Positions 8,805 through 18,098 are shown, counted from the stretch's first letter. The stretch is 64,000 nucleotides of DNA from Hansschlegelia zhihuaiae (GCF_004103825.1 NZ_RYFI01000005.1:41550-105549), one strand, 5' to 3'. Made by a program: numbers and translations. The notes: generated by a model from the letters alone, not told the origin.

Positions 8805-9311
8805 GTGACCCTCGCGCGCACCGCCCGCCTGTCCTTCACGATCGCCCTCGCGGTCTTCGTCCTCGATCAGGCGATCAAGCTCTGGGCGCTGTTTCCCTTC
8901 GACCTCGGCTCGAAGGGCCGCGTGCCGGTGCTGCCGGTCTTCGACCTCGTGTTGATCTGGAACACCGGAGTGTCCTACGGGCTGCTCCAGCAGGACTCGG
9001 AATTCGGCCGCTGGGCGCTGGTCGCGCTCCATGTCGTCGCCTCGATCGCGATCGCGGTCTGGATCGCCCGTGAGCATCAGGCGGTCTCCTCGGTCGGCCT
9101 CGCGCTGATCCTCGGCGGGGCGGTCGGCAACGGGCTCGACCGCATCCTGCACGGCGCGGTCGTGGACTACGCGCTGCTGCATTGGGGCGACGTCACCTGG
9201 TATGTGTTCAATCTGGCCGACGCGGCGATCGTTGCGGGCGTCCTCCTGCTTCTGTATGGTGCGCTCCGCGGCGCGACCGGGGAGGGCCAAGGCCCGGACC
9301 GGATCGCCTGA
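8805..9311 (+). CDS. lspA: Lipoprotein signal peptidase (signal peptidase II)
   Basis: Inner-membrane aspartic protease that cleaves signal peptides of diacylglyceryl-modified prolipoproteins. The 168-residue protein has four hydrophobic segments. The catalytic aspartates are in GGAVGNGLDRILHGAVVDY and FNLADAAI, both intact. The start is a GTG at 8805. It follows ileS as in many bacteria; the intervening palindromic repeat may uncouple the two transcripts. Confidence 0.92.
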   Translation: MTLARTARLSFTIALAVFVLDQAIKLWALFPFDLGSKGRVPVLPVFDLVLIWNTGVSYGLLQQDSEFGRWALVALHVVASIAIAVWIAREHQAVSSVGLALILGGAVGNGLDRILHGAVVDYALLHWGDVTWYVFNLADAAIVAGVLLLLYGALRGATGEGQGPDRIA

Positions 9312-9346
9312 AGCCGCCGTCAAGCGCCCTCAGGAGCAGCTGACCC

Positions 9347-9982
9347 ATGCGCCAGATCACGACGCGCCAGATTACGACCCGCCTCGCCTCCGCGGCGATC
9401 GCGCTCGCAGCCTCCGCCGCGCCGGCGCTCGCCCAGGACGACATCGGCTCGAACCCGATCACGGAATTGTTCGACTCCTTCGGCCTCGGCACCAAGGAGA
9501 AGCCCGACATCGAATATCGCGAGCGCGCGCCGCTGGTGCCGCCATCCTCGACCGCCGCCCTGCCCGCCCCGCAGGCCAAGACCTCGGCGCGCGACGCGCA
9601 ATGGCCGACCGACCCTGACGTCGTCGCGCGCGAAGAGCGCAAGCGGCAGAACGACAAGGTCATGACCGAGACCTATTCATACCAGATGGACCGCTCGCCG
9701 CGCGTCGATCCGGACGAGCTCGGCAACCGGCGCGTCCGCGGCGCGAGCGTCGCGCGGACCGGGACGGACGCGACCCAGGGCGACAACAAGATCATCCGCG
9801 CCGAGCCCGACGAACTCGCCGGGCGCTCGATCCGCGACCCGCAGGCGGAGGCCGGCGCGTCCTCCGCGGTGACGCGCGGCCGGCTCACCGATCCGCCCGT
9901 CGGATACATGCAGGGCACCGGCGTGACCGCCCAGGCCCCGACCGAAGAGAAGGGTTTCTTCGGCAAGCTGTTCGGCAAATGA
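9347..9982 (+). CDS. Secreted alphaproteobacterial protein between lspA and M16 peptidases (possibly related to DUF3035/BamF)
   Basis: A 211-residue protein with an N-terminal signal peptide (cleavage near ALA-QDD, about residue 29). The N terminus contains a duplicated RQITT motif. The mature part is mostly hydrophilic, with the phrase DIEYRERAPLVPP, two DPDEL / EPDELAGR elements, and a basic aromatic end KGFFGKLFGK. Position between lspA and two M16 peptidases matches that of DUF3035 (BamF-type) lipoproteins in other alphaproteobacteria, and the RAPLVPP motif is similar. However there is no lipobox Cys here, so the relation is an inference. Confidence 0.6.
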   Translation: MRQITTRQITTRLASAAIALAASAAPALAQDDIGSNPITELFDSFGLGTKEKPDIEYRERAPLVPPSSTAALPAPQAKTSARDAQWPTDPDVVAREERKRQNDKVMTETYSYQMDRSPRVDPDELGNRRVRGASVARTGTDATQGDNKIIRAEPDELAGRSIRDPQAEAGASSAVTRGRLTDPPVGYMQGTGVTAQAPTEEKGFFGKLFGK

Positions 9983-10050
9983 TCGGCGGGCGTTCGGCCT
10001 GACGCCTTCGTGACGGCGCGCTTGCATGCGCGCCGGAAAGGCGCGCCTAT

Positions 10051-11514
10051 ATGCCGTGCTCGATGGACGACCACGCACCGCAGCCGAGCCGCCGGGCCCG
10101 CATGGCCGTCTTCGCGGCGCTTTGCGCGATTGGAGGATACTCAACCGTCATGGCGATTTCGACGCCCGCCGGCGCGACCGCGAGCCTGAGCCCTTCGTCC
10201 GCGCCGGAGACGAGCCGGGCGACCGGACCCGAGGTCTCGACCTTCACGCTGGACAACGGACTCGAGGTCGTGGTCATCCCGGACCGGCGCAGTCCGGTCG
10301 TGACCCACATGATCTGGTACAAGGCGGGCTCGGCCGACGAGACGCCGGGCGTCTCGGGCATCGCGCATTTCCTTGAGCATCTGATGTTCAAGGGCACCGA
10401 GAAGAACCCGGAAGGCGCGTTCAGCCACGCGGTCGCCGAGCTCGGCGGTCAGGAGAACGCCTTCACGTCCTACGACTACACCTCCTATTTCCAGCGCGTC
10501 GCGCGCGAGCACCTCAAGACCGTGATGGATTTCGAGGCCGACCGCATGACCGGGCTCCGGCTCACCGACGAGGTCGTGAACCCCGAGCGCGACGTGGTTC
10601 TGGAGGAGCGGCGCTCGCGCGTCGACGGCGACCCGTCGAGCCAGCTCGGCGAGGCGATCGCGGCCTCGCTCTACGTGAACCATCCCTACGGCACGCCGAT
10701 CATCGGCTGGGAGCACGAAATCGAGAAGCTCGACCGCCACGACGCGATCGCCTTCTACGAGCGCTTCTACACGCCGAACAACGCGATCCTCGTGGTGGCG
10801 GGCGACGTGTCCCCGCAGGAGGTCCGGGAGGCTGCGCAGGCGACCTACGGCAAGGTCGCGCGCCGCGCCGATCCGGGCTCCCGCGCCCGGCCGCGCGAGC
10901 CCGAGCCGCGCGCCGCGCGCCGCGTCGCGCTCTCCGATCCGCGGGTGACCCAGCCTTCCGTGCAGCGCAGCTACCTCGCGCCGTCCTACGAGACCGCTAA
11001 GGGCGAGCGCGCCTATGCGCTCGACCTGCTGGCCCAGATTCTCGGCGGCGGCACCACCAGCACGCTCTACAAGGCGCTCGTGGTCGAGAAGGGAATCGCC
11101 GCCAACGCCGGCGCCTGGTACCAGGGCGACGCGCTCGACGACGGCCGCTTCGCGATCTACGCGACGCCGCGCGGCGGCGCGACGCTCGCCGAACTCGAGA
11201 TCGCGATCGACAAGGAGATCGCCCGGATCGCCGCCGACGGCCCGGCCGCGGCCGAGCTCGAACGCGCCAAGACCCGGCTGGTCGCCGACACGATCTATGC
11301 CCAGGACAGCCAGGCGACGCTCGCCCGCATCTATGGCGCGTCGCTCGCGACCGGCGGCACCGTCGCCGAGGTGCAGGAATGGCCGGACCGCATCCGCGCG
11401 GTCACGGCCGACGCAGTGCGCGACGCCGCCCGCGAGACGCTCGACAAGCGCCGGTCGGTGACGGGCGAACTCCTGACCGCGCCCGGAGGCGAGCGGGCGT
11501 CCGCCGCTCGCTGA
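10051..11514 (+). CDS. M16 family zinc metallopeptidase (pitrilysin-like), catalytic subunit
   Basis: A periplasmic or membrane-tethered zinc protease of 487 residues. The inverted zincin motif HxxEH is present (HFLEHLMFKGT, at about residues 109-113), with the distal Glu expected about 75 residues later (NPERDVVLEER). An N-terminal hydrophobic segment acts as signal or anchor; ATGs within the first 35 codons leave the exact start open. It is followed after 28 bases by a second M16 protein that lacks the zinc motif, the usual active/inactive pair that forms a clam-shell heterodimer. Substrate is unknown; the family degrades peptides. Confidence 0.9.
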   Translation: MPCSMDDHAPQPSRRARMAVFAALCAIGGYSTVMAISTPAGATASLSPSSAPETSRATGPEVSTFTLDNGLEVVVIPDRRSPVVTHMIWYKAGSADETPGVSGIAHFLEHLMFKGTEKNPEGAFSHAVAELGGQENAFTSYDYTSYFQRVAREHLKTVMDFEADRMTGLRLTDEVVNPERDVVLEERRSRVDGDPSSQLGEAIAASLYVNHPYGTPIIGWEHEIEKLDRHDAIAFYERFYTPNNAILVVAGDVSPQEVREAAQATYGKVARRADPGSRARPREPEPRAARRVALSDPRVTQPSVQRSYLAPSYETAKGERAYALDLLAQILGGGTTSTLYKALVVEKGIAANAGAWYQGDALDDGRFAIYATPRGGATLAELEIAIDKEIARIAADGPAAAELERAKTRLVADTIYAQDSQATLARIYGASLATGGTVAEVQEWPDRIRAVTADAVRDAARETLDKRRSVTGELLTAPGGERASAAR

Positions 11515-11542
11515 ACCCCGCCGCCCCGACCGGGCCCCGCGC

Positions 11543-12931
11543 ATGAGGATTCTTCTCGCAGCCATGACCGCCGCCGCAACCGCGCTCGCCACTCCCGCCC
11601 ACACGACCCAGATCGACCGCGTGACGACGCCGCGCGGCGCCGAGGCATGGCTGGTGGAGGAGACGACCGTGCCGGTGATCGCGGTCGAGATCGCGTTCCG
11701 CGGCGGCTCGGCTCAGGACCCCGAGGACCGGCCCGGCCTCGTCAATCTCATGGCGACGCTGCTCGACGAGGGCGCGGGCGACATGAACGCCGACATCTTC
11801 CAGGAGACGCTCGAGGAGAAGGCGATCGAGCTCTCCTTCTCTTCGAACCGCGACGCGGTGACGGCGAGCCTTCGCACGCTGCCCGAGAATCTCGACGAGG
11901 CGTTCCGCCTGCTCGGGACGGCGCTGGCCGCGCCGCGCTTCGATCATGACGCCGTCGAGCGCATGAAGAGCCAGCTCTCAGCCCAGATCCGGCGCAACGC
12001 GCTCGACCCCGACGACCTCGCCGGCCGAACCTTCTTCGCCGAGGCGTTTCCGGGCCACGCTTACGGGCGCCCGCCGCGCGGGACTGTCGAGAGCCTCGGC
12101 GCCGCCACGCACGACGACCTCGTCGCGGCCCACAAGCGTCTGATCGCGCGCGACAATGTGGTGATCGGGGCGGTCGGCGCCATTTCGGCCGAACGGCTCG
12201 CAAACCTCGTGGACGGACTCCTCGCGGGACTACCCGAAAAGGCTGGCCTGACGCCGGTCTCGACGGTCGCGCCGGAAGGCGCGGGCCGCACCGAGATCGT
12301 GACGCTCGACGTGCCGCAGACCGCAATCGTGTTCGGCCGGCCCGGGCCGTTGCGCAACGCCGACGACTTCATCCCCGCCTATGTGGTGAACCACATCCTC
12401 GGCGGCGGCTCATTCTCGTCCCGCCTGTTCAACGAGGTGCGCGAGAAGCGCGGCCTCGCCTATTCGGTCTATAGCTATCTGTCGCCTTACGACCATGCGG
12501 GCCTGCTGCTCGGCGGCGTCGCGACCCGCAACGACCGCGCGGGCCAGTCGATCGAGCTCATCCGCGCGGAGATCCGCCGGATCGCCGAGGACGGTCCGAC
12601 CCAGAAGGAGCTCGAGAGCGCCAAGAAATACCTGGTCGGCTCATACGCGCTGCGCTTCGACACCTCGACCAAGATCGCGAATCAGCTCGTCCAGCTGCAG
12701 CTCGACGATCTCGGGATCGACTATGTCGCGAAGCGCAACGCGCTGGTTCAGGCCGTGACGATGGACGAGGTGAAGGCCGCGGCGAGGGCGTTGCTCGGCG
12801 ATGGCGACCTGCTGGTGGTCGCGGTCGGCCAGCCCACGGGGCTCGACGGCGCGCGGGTCAGGCCGGCGCCGGGGACGGCCGAGGCGAAGCTCGTTCCGGA
12901 CCCGACCGCGGCGGGCTCACACGCGCGCTGA
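11543..12931 (+). CDS. M16 family peptidase-like protein, non-catalytic partner
   Basis: A 462-residue protein with a signal peptide and the M16 fold. The place of HxxEH reads GLVNLMATLLDEGAG, so the zinc ligands are missing. The substrate-binding Arg/Tyr region typical of the partner subunit is visible (REKRGLAYSVYSYLSPY). In this family two genes in tandem give one catalytic and one substrate-binding subunit. The pairing and short spacing here support joint function with the upstream gene. Confidence 0.88.
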   Translation: MRILLAAMTAAATALATPAHTTQIDRVTTPRGAEAWLVEETTVPVIAVEIAFRGGSAQDPEDRPGLVNLMATLLDEGAGDMNADIFQETLEEKAIELSFSSNRDAVTASLRTLPENLDEAFRLLGTALAAPRFDHDAVERMKSQLSAQIRRNALDPDDLAGRTFFAEAFPGHAYGRPPRGTVESLGAATHDDLVAAHKRLIARDNVVIGAVGAISAERLANLVDGLLAGLPEKAGLTPVSTVAPEGAGRTEIVTLDVPQTAIVFGRPGPLRNADDFIPAYVVNHILGGGSFSSRLFNEVREKRGLAYSVYSYLSPYDHAGLLLGGVATRNDRAGQSIELIRAEIRRIAEDGPTQKELESAKKYLVGSYALRFDTSTKIANQLVQLQLDDLGIDYVAKRNALVQAVTMDEVKAAARALLGDGDLLVVAVGQPTGLDGARVRPAPGTAEAKLVPDPTAAGSHAR

Positions 12932-13045
12932 GGCCCTCGGGCCGCGAGTCTCGGATCATAAGTAATCATACGAATACCGACCCGCTGGCCTCACGGGTAG
13001 TGAGGCGCCCGCGCACCGTTGAGATGTGTGCAGGGGATTTCCATC

Positions 13046-13513
13046 ATGCGGATTCTGTTGGTCGCGGCCATGGGCTGCGCGCTCGTCGGTTGCGCCTCGA
13101 TCACAAGGGGGACGACCAGTCAGGTCACCATCGAAACGACGCCTCCAGGAGCCGCCGTCCGCACCTCGATGAACCACACCTGCGTCAGTCCCTGCACCCT
13201 CACGGTTGGCCGGAAGGACGAGTTCGTCGTCACCGCCTCGATGCCCGGCTATCGGGAGGCCTCGATGCCGGTGAAGACCAGGGTCGCGGGCTCCGGCGCC
13301 GCGGGCTTCGCGGGCAACATCCTCGCCGGAGGCCTGATCGGCATGGGCGTGGACGCCTCGACTGGAGCGACCCTCGAACATTATCCGAGCCCGGTCGCGT
13401 TTACGATGGAGCCGGCTGCGCCGGCGAAACTGACGCCGCCGCGGCGCGGCGCGAAGCCCAAGGCGCTGGCGTTCAAGCCCGAAGCCAAGACCGCTTCGGC
13501 CCCGCGCTCCTGA
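13046..13513 (+). CDS. Putative outer-membrane lipoprotein with PEGA-like region
   Basis: A 155-residue lipoprotein. The signal peptide ends in a lipobox, ALVGC, so the mature N terminus is a lipidated Cys. The early mature sequence (VTIETTPPGAAVRTS, then C-V-S-P-C and TVGRKDEFVVTASMPGY) resembles the PEGA repeat, a surface beta domain. A Gly/Ala-rich hydrophobic stretch (about residues 82-105) and a basic Pro/Lys C-terminus follow. ATG 13046 was chosen over one 27 bases upstream because an AGGGGA ribosome binding site precedes it and the signal peptide then begins with MRILL. Function unknown. Confidence 0.72.
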   Translation: MRILLVAAMGCALVGCASITRGTTSQVTIETTPPGAAVRTSMNHTCVSPCTLTVGRKDEFVVTASMPGYREASMPVKTRVAGSGAAGFAGNILAGGLIGMGVDASTGATLEHYPSPVAFTMEPAAPAKLTPPRRGAKPKALAFKPEAKTASAPRS

Positions 13514-13517
13514 CAGA

Positions 13518-13543
13518 GTGGACGACGCTGACGCGTCGTCCAC
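13518..13543. terminator. Rho-independent terminator hairpin between convergent genes
   Basis: An 11-bp perfect stem (GTGGACGACGC / GCGTCGTCCAC) with a four-base loop, followed on the plus strand by TTTCCTC. It starts 4 bases after the lipoprotein stop and ends 5 bases before the gntP stop. It probably ends the plus-strand lipoprotein transcript and may work for gntP as well. Confidence 0.75.
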
Positions 13544-13548
13544 TTTCC

Positions 13549-14934
13549 TCACAGCGCCACGAAGATCAGCCCCGCCAGCGCGAAGCCCATTAGGCTGATC
13601 AGCGTCTCGAGCACCGTCCAGGTCTTGAGCGTCGTCCTGACGTCCATGTCGAAAAACCGGCCGACCAGCCAGAAGCCGGAATCGTTGACATGACTTGCGA
13701 CCACCGAGCCCGCCGCGAGCGCGAGCACGATCGCGGCGCGGTCGGTCCCCTCGTAGCCTGCCGCAGCGACGGCGGGCTGCACGAGGCCTGCAGCCGTGAT
13801 CAGCGCGACGGTCGCGGAGCCCTGCGCGACGCGCAGGGCCGCGGCGATCACGTAAGCGGCGACGAAGATGTGCATGCCGAGGTCGTTCAGCGCCTGGCTG
13901 AGCGCCGCGCCGATGCCGCTCTCGCGCAGCACGCCGCCGAACATGCCGCCCGCGCCCGTGATCAGCGTGATGGCGCAGATCGGCCCGAGCGCTCCGTCCA
14001 GCAGTTTCTCGACCGCGCCGAGGTCGCGGCCGCGCCGGGCGCCGAGCACATAGGTTCCGACCAGCACCGCCACGAGCAGCGCGATCGGCGTCTGGCCGAG
14101 GCCACGGGCCACCTGGAACCACTGCGCCTTGCGGTCGAACACGCCGGCCGCCGCAAGGAAGTCGAGGCCCGTGTTCACGAAGATGATCGCGAGGGGCAGC
14201 AGCAGGAGCAGGATGACGGTCGAGGATTTGGGCGGATTGGGGTCATGCTCGGCCTGCGGGCCGCCGCTCAGGATCTCCGGGACCTTGACCTCGATACGCT
14301 TGCCGATCCACAGGCCGAACAGATAGCTCGTCACATACCAGGTCGGGATCGCGATCAGCAGACCGAGAATCGTGACGAGCCCGATGTCGGACTTCAGCAG
14401 TTCCGTCGCGGCCACCGGCCCAGGATGCGGCGGCACGAAGACGTGCATGACCGAGAAGGCGCCGGCGGCCGGAATGCCGTAGCGCAGCAGCCCGCCGCCG
14501 AGCCGCTTCGCCACCGAGAAGATGATCGGCAGCATCACCACCAGGCCGGCGTCGAAGAAGATCGGGAAACCGAAGATCAGCGACGCGACGCCGAGCGCAA
14601 AGGGCGCGCGCTTCTCGCCGAAGGTCTTGATGAGGTCGTCGGCGAGCGCCTGCGCGCCGCCTGAGACCTCGACCAATCGGCCGAGCATCGCCCCGAGGCC
14701 GACCAGCAGCGCGACGGTGCCGAGCGTCGTGCCGAAGCCGTCGATCAGCGTCTTCACCACCTTCTCGGGCGGGATGCCGGCCGCGAAGGCGGTGACGAGG
14801 CTGACCAAAATGAGCGCCAGGAAGGCGTGCATCCGGAAGCGCATGATCAGCACGAGCAGCGCCGCGATGGCGCAGGCCGCGATCAGCAGCAGCGGTCCGG
14901 CTCCAAGAGCGGGCGCGGCGGCGGCTGGCGTCAT
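13549..14934 (-). CDS. gntP: Gluconate:H+ symporter, GntP family
   Basis: An inner-membrane permease of 461 residues with about 12 hydrophobic segments. Segments typical of the GntP family are visible: AGGMFGGVLRESGIG, the VPPHPGPVAA loop, and the Asn/Gly-rich HVNDSGFWLV end. It likely imports gluconate or a related sugar acid. It lies 68 bases downstream of gntK in the same direction, so uptake and phosphorylation are encoded together. No GntR-type regulator is adjacent. A hairpin terminator lies just past its stop. Confidence 0.9.
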   Translation of the reverse strand: MTPAAAAPALGAGPLLLIAACAIAALLVLIMRFRMHAFLALILVSLVTAFAAGIPPEKVVKTLIDGFGTTLGTVALLVGLGAMLGRLVEVSGGAQALADDLIKTFGEKRAPFALGVASLIFGFPIFFDAGLVVMLPIIFSVAKRLGGGLLRYGIPAAGAFSVMHVFVPPHPGPVAATELLKSDIGLVTILGLLIAIPTWYVTSYLFGLWIGKRIEVKVPEILSGGPQAEHDPNPPKSSTVILLLLLPLAIIFVNTGLDFLAAAGVFDRKAQWFQVARGLGQTPIALLVAVLVGTYVLGARRGRDLGAVEKLLDGALGPICAITLITGAGGMFGGVLRESGIGAALSQALNDLGMHIFVAAYVIAAALRVAQGSATVALITAAGLVQPAVAAAGYEGTDRAAIVLALAAGSVVASHVNDSGFWLVGRFFDMDVRTTLKTWTVLETLISLMGFALAGLIFVAL

Positions 14935-15002
14935 GGGGATCTCCTATCGCGACGCCCTTGAACGGCGCGTCTTGGCGGGACCTGGAGGCGTGGGACGCAG
15001 GA

Positions 15003-15593
15003 TCAAGGACGGCCGGCGGAGGCGGTCGGAACAGGAGCGGCGGCCTGGGAGGAGTCGGACTTGAGCGGCGAGAGTTCGAGCGCCGCGAGCGCGGCCGCGA
15101 GCGTCTCCTCCGGCGTGCCGGAGACGTCGACCTTGACGCCGTCCTCGTCGTCTTCGAGCTCCTCGAGCGCCGCAAATTGCGAGGCGAGCAGCGAGACCGG
15201 CATGTAATGGCCCTGTCGCTTCGCCATCCTCGCCTCGACGAGGGCGGGCGACGCCACCAGCTCGAGGAAGCGCACCCGGGCGTCGGCCTCCCGCAGCACG
15301 TCGCGATAGCGACGCTTCAGGGCCGAGCAGGTGATAACCGCATCGCGACCGGCATGCGCCTTGCCAGTCACCCAGTCGCGGATCAGCGCGAGCCATGGGG
15401 CGCGGTCGTCGTCGTCGAGCGGGATTCCCGTCGACATCTTGTCGATGTTCGCCGTGGGATGAAACTTGTCGGCCTCGGCGAAGCTCCAGCCGAGCCGGTC
15501 GGCGAGCCCTTCGGCGATTGTGGTCTTGCCGACCCCGGATGGCCCCATGACGACGATGCATGCGCGTGCGGCGACGTCGCGGGCCATCCTCAT
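15003..15593 (-). CDS. gntK: Gluconokinase (thermoresistant type)
   Basis: Phosphorylates gluconate to 6-phosphogluconate for the Entner-Doudoroff or pentose phosphate route. The 196-residue P-loop kinase has GPSGVGKT (residues 17-24), the EADKFHP motif, the GIPLDDDDRAPWL motif and the CSALKRRYRD motif of GntK. The ATG at 15593 follows an AGAGGA ribosome binding site; the longer reading frame upstream adds residues without family match. The extra Ala/Ser/Pro tail after EALLSPL-type helix is atypical but short. Confidence 0.92.
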   Translation of the reverse strand: MRMARDVAARACIVVMGPSGVGKTTIAEGLADRLGWSFAEADKFHPTANIDKMSTGIPLDDDDRAPWLALIRDWVTGKAHAGRDAVITCSALKRRYRDVLREADARVRFLELVASPALVEARMAKRQGHYMPVSLLASQFAALEELEDDEDGVKVDVSGTPEETLAAALAALELSPLKSDSSQAAAPVPTASAGRP

Positions 15594-15745
15594 GTTCCTC
15601 TCTTGCACGGTGACGTTCGGCGCCCCGCTTTGTTTGCGCGGCGCGAGCCGCGGCGCCTGAGGCAACCTCTTTCCGCCGCGCCGATCAAGCGCGAATGCGT
15701 CGGCAGCTCGCGGAGGGCCGTCCCGTCGCCCGGCCGAGCCACGTC

Positions 15746-15763
15746 TTTAGAATTAGAATCATT
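15746..15763. promoter_or_regulatory. AT-rich element upstream of HiPIP gene, possible iron-response (Irr-like) site
   Basis: The sequence TTTAGAATTAGAATCATT stands out in a GC-rich surrounding, between the divergent gntK and HiPIP genes, 68 bases before the HiPIP ATG. The first half matches the TTTAGAA half-site of Irr ICE boxes as I recall them; the second half is a poor match. It could equally be part of a -10 region. Low confidence. Confidence 0.25.
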
Positions 15764-15830
15764 GAAAAACAAAAGCGTGATCCTAGCGTTCTCTGGGCCG
15801 GCCGCTTAGCCGGCGGAGGAGACCAGAACC

Positions 15831-16133
15831 ATGAGGAAGACCCCCGAAGACGCGTCCAAGGAACAGAAGACGACACTCGAGACTCGAGCCGTTTCGCGCC
15901 GGCTCGTGCTCGGCGGCGCCGCGATGGCGGGCATGGGCGCGATCTGTCTGACCGCGACGCGCGCGGCGGCGCAGTCGAAGCAAAAGCAGGCGGACGTGCA
16001 GTACCAATCCTCGCCGAAGGACGGGCAGAAATGCAGCGGCTGCGCGCTGTTCCAGCCGCCGAACGCCTGCGCGGGCGTCGAAGGCGAGATCAGCCCCGAA
16101 GGCTGGTGCTCGATCTTCTCGCCGAAGGCGTGA
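15831..16133 (+). CDS. High-potential iron-sulfur protein (HiPIP), Tat-exported
   Basis: A soluble periplasmic electron carrier with a [4Fe-4S] cluster. The 100-residue precursor has a twin-arginine signal (SRRLVLGGAAMAG, cleavage near AAA-QSK). The four cluster ligands are Cys68, Cys71, Cys80 and Cys93, with CSGCALF and GWCSIF, which is the HiPIP pattern. HiPIPs donate electrons to terminal oxidases or reaction centres. An AT-rich upstream region, 237 bases from the divergent gntK, should hold its promoter. No electron partner gene is adjacent. Confidence 0.92.
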   Translation: MRKTPEDASKEQKTTLETRAVSRRLVLGGAAMAGMGAICLTATRAAAQSKQKQADVQYQSSPKDGQKCSGCALFQPPNACAGVEGEISPEGWCSIFSPKA

Positions 16134-16274
16134 TCGCGGGACTCCGCGCCGGTTTCGGCGGCCGACGCGGAGCCTCCCGACGATTTCCGGTGGACGCCGC
16201 CGCCCGTTCTCCTGCGGCGGCGCGCCGACATGCTAGATTTCGCCCCATCCTAGAACCGTTCGTCCCGTCCGCCG

Positions 16275-18098
16275 ATGCCCGTCCGCCTGCTGTCCGACGT
16301 CGTCGCCAACCGCATCGCCGCCGGCGAGGTGGTGGAGCGGCCCGCCTCCGTGGTGAAGGAGCTCGCCGAGAACGCGCTCGACGCCGGAGCGCGCCGGATC
16401 GAGATCGTGCTGGAGGGCGGCGGCGCCCGGCTGATCCGCGTCGTCGACGACGGCTGCGGCATGGACCGCGACGATCTTGAGCTTGCGGTCGAGCGCTTCG
16501 CGACCTCGAAGATCTTGTCCGACGACGATCTCGCTTGCGTCGCCACCATGGGCTTCCGCGGCGAGGCGCTGCCCTCGATCGGCGCGATCGCGCGGCTCGC
16601 CATCGCGACCCGCGCCGTCGGCGCGCCGCATGGCTGGCGGCTCTCGGTCGACGGCGGCGCAAAGGGCGTAGCCGAGCCGGCGGCGCTCAGCCAGGGCACG
16701 CGGATCGAAGTGCGAGACCTATTCTTCGCCACGCCCGCCCGCGCGAAGTTCCTGAAATCCGAGCGCGCCGAGGCGCAGGCCTGCGCCGAGATCGTCCGTC
16801 GCCTCGCGCTTGCGAGCCCGACGGTCGACTGGACGCTGGTGGTGGAGGACCGGACGCTGCGCTTCCCCGCGGTCGCCGACGAACCAGTCGGTCGCGCGGA
16901 GCGCTTGGCGCAGGTCCTCGGCGCCGAGACCGCCGGCGCCGTGGTCGCGGTCGAAGGCGCGCGGGAGCGGGCGCGGCTCAGCGGCCATATCGGGCTCGGG
17001 CATCTCCACCGCGCGACCGCCGGCGCGATCTATCTGTCGGTCAACGGCCGTCCGGTGCGCGACCGGCTGCTGGTCGGCGCGCTGAGGGCCGCCTATCAGG
17101 ACGTGATGCCGCGCGATCGGCACCCGGTCGCTGCGCTCGACGTCCGAGTCGCTGTCGGCGAGGTCGACGTCAATGTCCATCCCGCCAAGGCAGAGGTGCG
17201 CTTCCGCGACCCGGCGCTGATCCGCGCTTTGCTGGTCTCCACGGTAAGAGCCGCGCTCGGCGAGGCCGGCGCGCGGCCCTATGCGGCGGGCGGCGCGGAG
17301 ATCGCGCGCTTCGCGGCGCGCGGCACGCCCTTTCCGCACGCCGCCGCCCACAGGCCGATGGCGGGCCATGCGGCCTCGACGCGCTGGGGCGCGGCCGCGC
17401 CGGGGCGCGGCTTCGCCGAGCCCGCCCAGGCGGCGTTCTCCGCCGACCTGCTTGAGCTTCCGCCGGCCGCCAACGTCGCCCGCGCCGAGGGCGCGACGGC
17501 GGACGGCGTCCTCGACCGGCCGCTGGGCGCCGCCAAGGCGCATCTTCACGCGACCTATGTGCTGGCCGAGACGCGCGACGGCGTCGTGCTGGTCGACGCC
17601 CACGCCGCGCATGAGCGGCTCACTTATGAGGAGCTCAAGCGCCTGCGGGCCCGTTCCGGCGTGCCGCGGCAGGAGCTTCTGGTCCCCGACGTCGTCGATC
17701 TCGACCCCGCGGACGCCGAACGGGTGCTCGCGGCCGCCGACGAGCTCGAGGCGCTCGGACTCGCGGTCGAGGCCTTTGGCCCAGGCGCGCTGCTGGTGCG
17801 CGCGACGCCCGCGCCGCTCGGCCCCTGCGACTCCGCGGCGCTCGTCCGCGACCTCGCCGAGACGCTCGCCGACGGCGCGGCCGAGAGCGCGCCCTTCGCG
17901 CGCCGCCTCGACCTCATCCTCGCGACCATGGCCTGCCACGGCTCGGTGCGGGCCGGGCGGCGGCTGAAGCCGGAGGAGATGAACGCCCTGCTCCGCGCCA
18001 TCGAGGCGGAGCCCGCCGCCTCGACGTGCAATCATGGCCGCCCGACCTTCGTGAAGCTCTCGACCGCCGACCTCGAGAAGCTGTTCGGGCGGCGGTGA
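16275..18098 (+). CDS. mutL: DNA mismatch repair protein MutL
   Basis: GHKL ATPase and endonuclease-type mismatch repair factor, 607 residues. ATP-binding motifs are clear: KELAENALDAGA, DDGCGM, TMGFRGEALPSI. The linker in the middle is Ala-rich and variable. The C-terminal domain has DAHAAHERLTYE, which fits the DxHAxxExxxxE metal-binding endonuclease motif, so this MutL probably nicks DNA, as expected for bacteria without MutH. The gene overlaps the downstream diguanylate cyclase by 4 bases (GTGA). Confidence 0.93.
   Translation: MPVRLLSDVVANRIAAGEVVERPASVVKELAENALDAGARRIEIVLEGGGARLIRVVDDGCGMDRDDLELAVERFATSKILSDDDLACVATMGFRGEALPSIGAIARLAIATRAVGAPHGWRLSVDGGAKGVAEPAALSQGTRIEVRDLFFATPARAKFLKSERAEAQACAEIVRRLALASPTVDWTLVVEDRTLRFPAVADEPVGRAERLAQVLGAETAGAVVAVEGARERARLSGHIGLGHLHRATAGAIYLSVNGRPVRDRLLVGALRAAYQDVMPRDRHPVAALDVRVAVGEVDVNVHPAKAEVRFRDPALIRALLVSTVRAALGEAGARPYAAGGAEIARFAARGTPFPHAAAHRPMAGHAASTRWGAAAPGRGFAEPAQAAFSADLLELPPAANVARAEGATADGVLDRPLGAAKAHLHATYVLAETRDGVVLVDAHAAHERLTYEELKRLRARSGVPRQELLVPDVVDLDPADAERVLAAADELEALGLAVEAFGPGALLVRATPAPLGPCDSAALVRDLAETLADGAAESAPFARRLDLILATMACHGSVRAGRRLKPEEMNALLRAIEAEPAASTCNHGRPTFVKLSTADLEKLFGRR

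Noticed and set aside
6392-8839. 815-codon open frame on the minus strand opposite ileS
   Set aside because: Arg/Asp/Gly/His-rich translation without motifs; a shadow caused by high GC. ileS on the plus strand is certain.
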